This document shows, one piece after another, positions 60,331-64,000 of a stretch of 64,000 nucleotides of DNA; position 1 is the stretch's first letter; each line of letters starts with the position of its first letter. The notes below the pieces were generated by a model that was given only the letters and a program-made list of their open reading frames with translations, was not told the origin of the DNA and ran no database searches. The stretch is from NCBI RefSeq assembly GCF_002796985.1, contig NZ_PEKX01000020.1, positions 37,195-101,194 on the forward strand, written 5' to 3'. The stretch comes from Pseudomonas sp. (GTDB taxonomy: Bacteria > Pseudomonadota > Gammaproteobacteria > Pseudomonadales > Pseudomonadaceae). Made by a program: the position numbers and the translations under genes.

Positions 60331-60966
60331 ATGTCCACTCCCCGCGCCGAACAGAAACAACAGACTCGCCTGGCCCTGATGGATGCCGCGCGAAGCCTGA
60401 TGGACAGCGGCCGTGGCTTCGGCAGCCTGAGCCTGCGCGAAGTGGCGAAGACCGCCGGCATCGTCCCGGCGGGCTTCTACCGGCACTTCACCGACATGGA
60501 CCAACTGGGCCTGGCGCTGGTCGCCGACGTCGACGAGACCTTCCGCCAGACCCTGCGCGTGGTGCGCCGCAACGAGTTCGAGCTGGGCGGCGTGATCGAG
60601 GCCTCGGTGCGCATCTTCCTCGATGCCGTCACCGCCAACCGCACCCAGTTCCTCTTCCTCGCCCGCGAGCAATACGGCGGCTCGCACCCGATCCGCCAGG
60701 CCGTGGGCGCGCTGCGCCAGCGCATCACCGACGACCTCGCCGCCGACCTTGCGCTGCTCAACAAGCTGCCGCATCTCAACATCCAGGACCTGGACGTGAT
60801 CGCCGACCTGGTGGTGAAGACAGTGTTCGCCACCCTGCCCGAACTGATCGACGCACCAGCCGATACGCTGCCGACCCACCTCTCGCCCGAGGCCAAGGTC
60901 ACCCAGCAGTTGCGCTTCATCATGATCGGCGCCAAGCACTGGAGCGGGATCGGCTCGCGGCCCTGA
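60331..60966 (+). CDS. desT: TetR-family regulator DesT
   Basis: 211 residues. The N-terminal TetR helix-turn-helix spans about 12-55 (GFGSLSLREVAKTAGIVPAG, then FYRHFTDMDQLG). The C-terminal domain binds acyl-CoA in P. aeruginosa DesT and represses or derepresses desCB according to saturated/unsaturated ratio. It is divergent from desCB, and its identity rests on similarity and this context. Confidence 0.92.
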   Translation: MSTPRAEQKQQTRLALMDAARSLMDSGRGFGSLSLREVAKTAGIVPAGFYRHFTDMDQLGLALVADVDETFRQTLRVVRRNEFELGGVIEASVRIFLDAVTANRTQFLFLAREQYGGSHPIRQAVGALRQRITDDLAADLALLNKLPHLNIQDLDVIADLVVKTVFATLPELIDAPADTLPTHLSPEAKVTQQLRFIMIGAKHWSGIGSRP

Positions 60967-60982
60967 CGACTTCCCACGAAAC

Positions 60983-61053
60983 GTAGGGCGCATAACGCCC
61001 CAGGCGTTATGCGCCGAAATGGCGGATAACCCGTTCCGGTTTATGCGCCCTAC
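60983..61053. repeat. Family D inverted repeat (long copy)
   Basis: GTAGGGCGCATAACGCC ... GGCGTTATGCGCC then GGCGGATAACC ... TTTATGCGCCCTAC. Confidence 0.75.
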
Positions 61054-61081
61054 GCACTGAGCCGCGTGTATGCAGGCTGAC

Positions 61082-61174
61082 GTAGGAGCGGACTCTGTCC
61101 GCGATCGATTCGCCCCCGCTCCGACCGAACATTCGGTGCCATGCCACCCCATCGCGGACAAAGTCCGCTCCTAC
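61082..61174. repeat. REP-like pair, family B copy 3
   Basis: GTAGGAGCGGACTCTGTCCG (continuing CGAT) faces ATCGCGGACAAAGTCCGCTC (continuing CTAC). With 60983-61053 it fills most of the desT-ureE gap (60967-61346). Confidence 0.85.
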
Positions 61175-61194
61175 GATTCAACTTCGCCCCGCCT

Positions 61195-61240
61195 TGGTGC
61201 GCACCGTAATCGTGCGCACCATCGTTGCGCGCACGCACCA
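61195..61240 (+). promoter_or_regulatory. NtrC-like half-site cluster upstream of ureE
   Basis: TGGTGC (61195-61200), GCACCA (61216-61221, in GCACCA-TCG-TTGCGC) and GCACCA (61235-61240) lie 58-103 bases before the sigma-54 promoter. They resemble NtrC half-sites. Confidence 0.5.
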
Positions 61241-61297
61241 TTGCTGACCGTTCAGACAACCGCTCCAGCCCGCGCCGGCACTGACGCGGCCCCGCAC

Positions 61298-61313
61298 TGG
61301 CAAGCCCCTTGCT
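61298..61313 (+). promoter_or_regulatory. Sigma-54 promoter for ureEFG
   Basis: TGGCAAG-CCCC-TTGCT differs from TGGCACG-N4-TTGCW at one position and has exact GG-N10-GC spacing, 34 bases before the ureE ATG. Confidence 0.72.
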
Positions 61314-61346
61314 GTAGCACCGCCATTGCTACTGCCGGACGCTGCC

Positions 61347-61847
61347 ATGCTGGTCATCCACCAACGAATCGAACCCCGCGAACACTGGGACGCCGAGCTG
61401 CGCCTGAACTACGAAGCGCGTAGCAAGAGCCGCCTGCGCTGCTTCACCCGTGATGGTGAAGACGTCGGCCTGTTCCTCGAACGCGGCCAGTCGCCGCTGA
61501 CCGATGGCGAGTACCTGCTGGCCAACGATGGCCGCGTGGTGCGCGTCTGCGCCGCGCCGGAGAAGCTCCTCCACGTCACCTGCACCAATGCCCGCGAACT
61601 GAACCGCGCCGCCTATCACCTGGGCAACCGCCACGTCGCCCTGCAGGTCGGCGAAGGCTGGCTGCGCCTGCTCGACGACTACGTGCTCAAGGCCATGCTC
61701 GACCAGCTCGGCGCCACAGTGGAAGCCATCGAAGCGCCGTTCCAGCCGGAGCACGGCGCCTATGGCGGCGGGCATCACCACTCGCACCATGGCGACGAAG
61801 CCTTCAATTACGCGCCGAAGCTGCACCAGTTCGGGGTGCGGTTGTGA
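61347..61847 (+). CDS. ureE: Urease accessory protein UreE (nickel chaperone)
   Basis: 166 residues. MLVIHQRIEPREHW at the start, LTYEARSKSR-type strand region (here LNYEARSKSRLRCFTRDG), and a C-terminal His-rich stretch (HGAYGGGHHHSHHGDE), which binds Ni2+. UreE passes nickel to UreG for urease maturation. It starts a separate transcription unit 15 kb away from ureC. Confidence 0.95.
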   Translation: MLVIHQRIEPREHWDAELRLNYEARSKSRLRCFTRDGEDVGLFLERGQSPLTDGEYLLANDGRVVRVCAAPEKLLHVTCTNARELNRAAYHLGNRHVALQVGEGWLRLLDDYVLKAMLDQLGATVEAIEAPFQPEHGAYGGGHHHSHHGDEAFNYAPKLHQFGVRL

Positions 61848-61868
61848 GCATCGCGCGCTGGGTCAACG

Positions 61869-61915
61869 CCCTCTCCCCAACCCTGGCTGCGCGCCCCGCT
61901 CCGAAGGGAGAGGGC
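61869..61915. repeat. GC-rich repeat, family E variant
   Basis: CCCTCTCCCCAACCC...CTGGCTGCGCGCCCCGCTCC...AGGGAGAGGGCG sits in the ureE-ureF gap; it is the reverse complement of the element at 42546-42592. Confidence 0.7.
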
Positions 61916-61947
61916 GCAATCCTGCGCTCCGTGGAAGATCGGAGCCA

Positions 61948-62625
61948 ATGAACAGCCCATCAAGCCTCTGGGCCCTGCTGCGCCTGGCCAGCCCACAGCT
62001 GCCCATCGGCGGCTACAGCTACTCCCAGGGACTGGAAAGCGCCATCGACCAGGGCCAGGTGAAGGATGCCGACGGCGCCCGCACCTGGCTCGCCGACCAG
62101 TTGCACCTGAACCTCGCACGCTTCGAGGGCCCGCTGCTGGCCGAGCTGCTGCGCGCTGCGCAAGGTGCTGATTGGGAAGCCCTGCACGATGCCGCCGAAC
62201 GCCATCGCGCCAGCCGCGAGACCCGCGAACTGGGTCAGGAGAACCGGCAGATGGGCTTCTCCCTCGGCCAGTTGCTCGAAGCGCTGCCCGAACTGGACGC
62301 CCCCGCGCGCCAGTGGCTGGCCGGGCAAGCCGAGCCCTCCTTCGCCGCCGCCTGGGCGCTGGCCGCCCGCGCCTGGGCGCTCTCCCCGGAGCAGGCCCTG
62401 GGCGCCTGGCTGTGGAGCTGGCTGGAGAACCAGCTGGCGGTGCTGATGAAGACCCTGCCGCTGGGCCAGATGGCCGCGCAGAAGCTCACCTCGCAATTGC
62501 TCCCCGACCTCGACGCCGCCTGCCGGGCCGCGCTCGAAAACGCCCCCCACGGCGGCGCGCCTATCGGTCTCGCGCTGGCCTGCATGACTCACGAAACCCA
62601 ATACAGCCGTCTGTTCCGCTCCTAG
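61948..62625 (+). CDS. ureF: Urease accessory protein UreF
   Basis: 225 residues, all helical. SPQLPIGGYSYSQGLESAID is the UreF signature near the N terminus. UreF with UreD and UreH-type scaffold gates the GTPase UreG. GGAG lies eight bases before the ATG at 61948; the longer open frame upstream overlaps ureE and is not used. ureG follows after 12 bases. Confidence 0.95.
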   Translation: MNSPSSLWALLRLASPQLPIGGYSYSQGLESAIDQGQVKDADGARTWLADQLHLNLARFEGPLLAELLRAAQGADWEALHDAAERHRASRETRELGQENRQMGFSLGQLLEALPELDAPARQWLAGQAEPSFAAAWALAARAWALSPEQALGAWLWSWLENQLAVLMKTLPLGQMAAQKLTSQLLPDLDAACRAALENAPHGGAPIGLALACMTHETQYSRLFRS

Positions 62626-62637
62626 GAGAACTGCCCC

Positions 62638-63252
62638 ATGAACGCTCAACCTCTTCGCGTCGGCATCGGCGGCCCGGTGGGCTCCGGCAAGACCGCCCTG
62701 ACCCTGGCGCTGTGCCGCGCCCTGCGCCAGCGCTACAACATCGCCGTGGTCACCAACGACATCTACACCCAGGAGGACGCACAGTTCCTGGTGCGCAACG
62801 AGGCGCTGGAGCCGGAGCGGATCATCGGCGTGGAAACCGGCGGCTGCCCGCACACGGCGATCCGCGAGGACGCCTCGATCAACCTCGAGGCCGTGGACCA
62901 GCTCAACCGCCGCTTCCCCGGCCTCGACCTGATCCTGGTGGAGTCCGGCGGCGACAACCTCTCGGCCACCTTCAGCCCCGAGCTGTCGGACCTGACCCTC
63001 TACGTGATCGACGTGTCCGCCGGCGACAAGATCCCACGCAAGGGCGGACCGGGCATCTGCAAGTCCGACCTGCTGGTGATCAACAAGATCGACCTCGCCC
63101 CGCTGGTGGGCGCCTCGCTGGAAGTGATGGATCAGGACGCCTCGCGCATGCGCGGCGACAAGCCCTTCGTCTTCAGCAACCAGAAAACCGGCCAGGGCCT
63201 GGCCGAGATCATCGCCTTCATCGAACGCCAGGGCCTGCTGAACGCAGCCTGA
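62638..63252 (+). CDS. ureG: Urease accessory GTPase UreG
   Basis: 204 residues. P-loop GGPVGSGKTALTLALCR at about 9-25, the CPH metal motif in GVETGGCPHTAIREDASIN, and NKIDLAPLVGASLEVM as the guanine-specificity region. It hydrolyses GTP to drive nickel delivery into urease. TAGGAG precedes the ATG. Confidence 0.97.
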   Translation: MNAQPLRVGIGGPVGSGKTALTLALCRALRQRYNIAVVTNDIYTQEDAQFLVRNEALEPERIIGVETGGCPHTAIREDASINLEAVDQLNRRFPGLDLILVESGGDNLSATFSPELSDLTLYVIDVSAGDKIPRKGGPGICKSDLLVINKIDLAPLVGASLEVMDQDASRMRGDKPFVFSNQKTGQGLAEIIAFIERQGLLNAA

Positions 63253-63325
63253 TGCCTTCTACCCGACCGCGGGCGGCGGCCGCCCCACCACAAGAAGCTT
63301 CACGAAAAGAAACAGGGAGTTTTCC

Positions 63326-63898
63326 ATGCAGCTGCGCAAAGCCTTCTACAGCCTGGCACTGTTCCTCACCCCGGCGGTGGCCTTCGCCCATCCGGGCCAC
63401 GGCGACCACGGCCTGATCGCCGGCATCGCCCACCCCGTCACCGGCCTCGACCACCTGCTGGCGATGCTCGCCGTCGGCCTCTGGGCGGCGCAGCAGAAAG
63501 GCGCCGCGCGGCTGGCGCTGCCCTGCACCTTCGTCGTGACCATGCTGATCGGCGGGCTGCTGGGCTTCGAGGGGTTGGAGCTGCCGTTCATGGAGACCGG
63601 CATCGCCGCGTCCGTGCTGGCGCTGGGCCTGTGCGTCGCCCTGGCGGTGCGTCCGCCGCTGTTCCTGGCGATGGGCGCCACCGCGCTATTCGCCCTTGCC
63701 CATGGCGTGGCCCATGGGCTGGAACTGCCGGACCTGAGCAGCCCGTGGCTTTACGCCGCCGGCTTCGTCGGCGCGACTGCCGCACTGCATGCGGCGGGTT
63801 ACGGAATCGTTCGCCTGTTGCCGCAGGCCGCCGCGCCGCTGGTGCGATTCGCTGGCCTGGCTTCGGCGGGTGCAGGCGCCTGGCTGCTGGCGAGCTGA
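63326..63898 (+). CDS. ureJ: HupE/UreJ family nickel/cobalt-type membrane protein
   Basis: 190 residues with a signal-like first segment (FYSLALFLTPAVAFA), a His-rich mature start (HPGHGDHGLIAGIAHPVTGL then DHLLAMLAVGLW) and about six membrane helices. HupE/UreJ proteins are believed to supply nickel to urease or hydrogenase. Its place after ureG supports nickel supply for urease. The symbol ureJ is by context; hupE would describe the same family. Confidence 0.87.
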   Translation: MQLRKAFYSLALFLTPAVAFAHPGHGDHGLIAGIAHPVTGLDHLLAMLAVGLWAAQQKGAARLALPCTFVVTMLIGGLLGFEGLELPFMETGIAASVLALGLCVALAVRPPLFLAMGATALFALAHGVAHGLELPDLSSPWLYAAGFVGATAALHAAGYGIVRLLPQAAAPLVRFAGLASAGAGAWLLAS

Positions 63899-63953
63899 AC
63901 GTAGAAGCGGAATTCGTCAGCTCCTACGCCACATCGCAAAAATTCCGGACCCT

Positions 63954-64000
63954 GTAGGAGCGAGCTTGCTCGCGAACAGCCTCGCGGCGGGGCGGGTTCG
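63954..64000. repeat. REP pair, family A copy 6 (cut by window end)
   Basis: GTAGGAGCGAGCTTGCTCGC (continuing GAAC), then the start of an inverted GGTTCG arm. Confidence 0.75.

Noticed and set aside
1..64000. tRNA or rRNA genes
   Set aside because: No T-loop (GGTTCGAATCC-like) with matching acceptor stem or rRNA segment was noticed on either strand; this was by eye, so a covariance-model search would be decisive.

Overview
The window is GC-rich, densely coded bacterial DNA. Protein similarity and gene order point to a Pseudomonas of the P. aeruginosa group: dsbD-aroQ-accB-accC-prmA-dusB-fis-purH-purD-retS, then urtABCDE, ureDAB-C, osmE, desBCT and ureEFG occur in the order I recall from P. 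aeruginosa PAO1 (about PA4845 to PA4894). The species cannot be named from sequence alone. Intergenic spaces carry several families of short inverted repeats of the Pseudomonas REP type.

Layout. (1) 1-10.7 kb: 3' end of a BtuB-like receptor; a leftward operon of acetyltransferase, SagB-type oxidoreductase, acyl-CoA thioesterase TesB and HAD phosphatase; an MFS exporter; a histone-deacetylase-like hydrolase; an unknown 166-residue protein; an HI0933-type flavoprotein; a GNAT and a glyoxalase-fold protein. (2) 10.8-19.9 kb: a leftward seven-gene operon for uptake and breakdown of a polyamine-type compound (two binding proteins, ATPase, two permeases, agmatinase, aldehyde dehydrogenase), divergent from a LysR regulator with a palindromic operator between them. 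(3) 20-34.8 kb: core housekeeping block (dsbD, aroQ, accBC, prmA, a zinc-ribbon membrane protein, dusB-fis, purH, purD) ending in the hybrid sensor kinase retS. (4) 35-46.6 kb and 61.3-63.9 kb: the urea regulon, with urea ABC importer urtABCDE, urease ureDABC and accessory genes ureEFG plus a HupE/UreJ protein. Good sigma-54 promoter matches (GG-N10-GC) precede urtA, ureD and ureE, with NtrC-like half-sites nearby, so the regulon is probably nitrogen controlled. (5) 46.7-53.9 kb: lipoproteins, a DksA-like zinc protein, an oxaloacetate decarboxylase divergent from an Hsp70-like ATPase, osmE, a GyrI-like protein and an AsmA-family protein. (6) 54.2-55.8 kb: two paralogous secreted proteins made of 18- and 21-residue tandem repeats, with the same C-terminal motif, a shared 23-bp upstream box and near-identical terminators. 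(7) 55.9-61 kb: an MFS transporter, two small proteins, and the fatty-acid desaturase system desB/desC/desT with two palindromic operators.

Links between parts. Agmatinase releases urea, which the urease encoded in the same window could convert to ammonia and CO2; imported urea would enter the same route. The parts I find most unusual are the tandem-repeat protein pair and a set of three TGTAG-N5-CTACA palindromes around the oxaloacetate decarboxylase gene, one of which lies inside the coding region in a cluster of A/T-ending codons.
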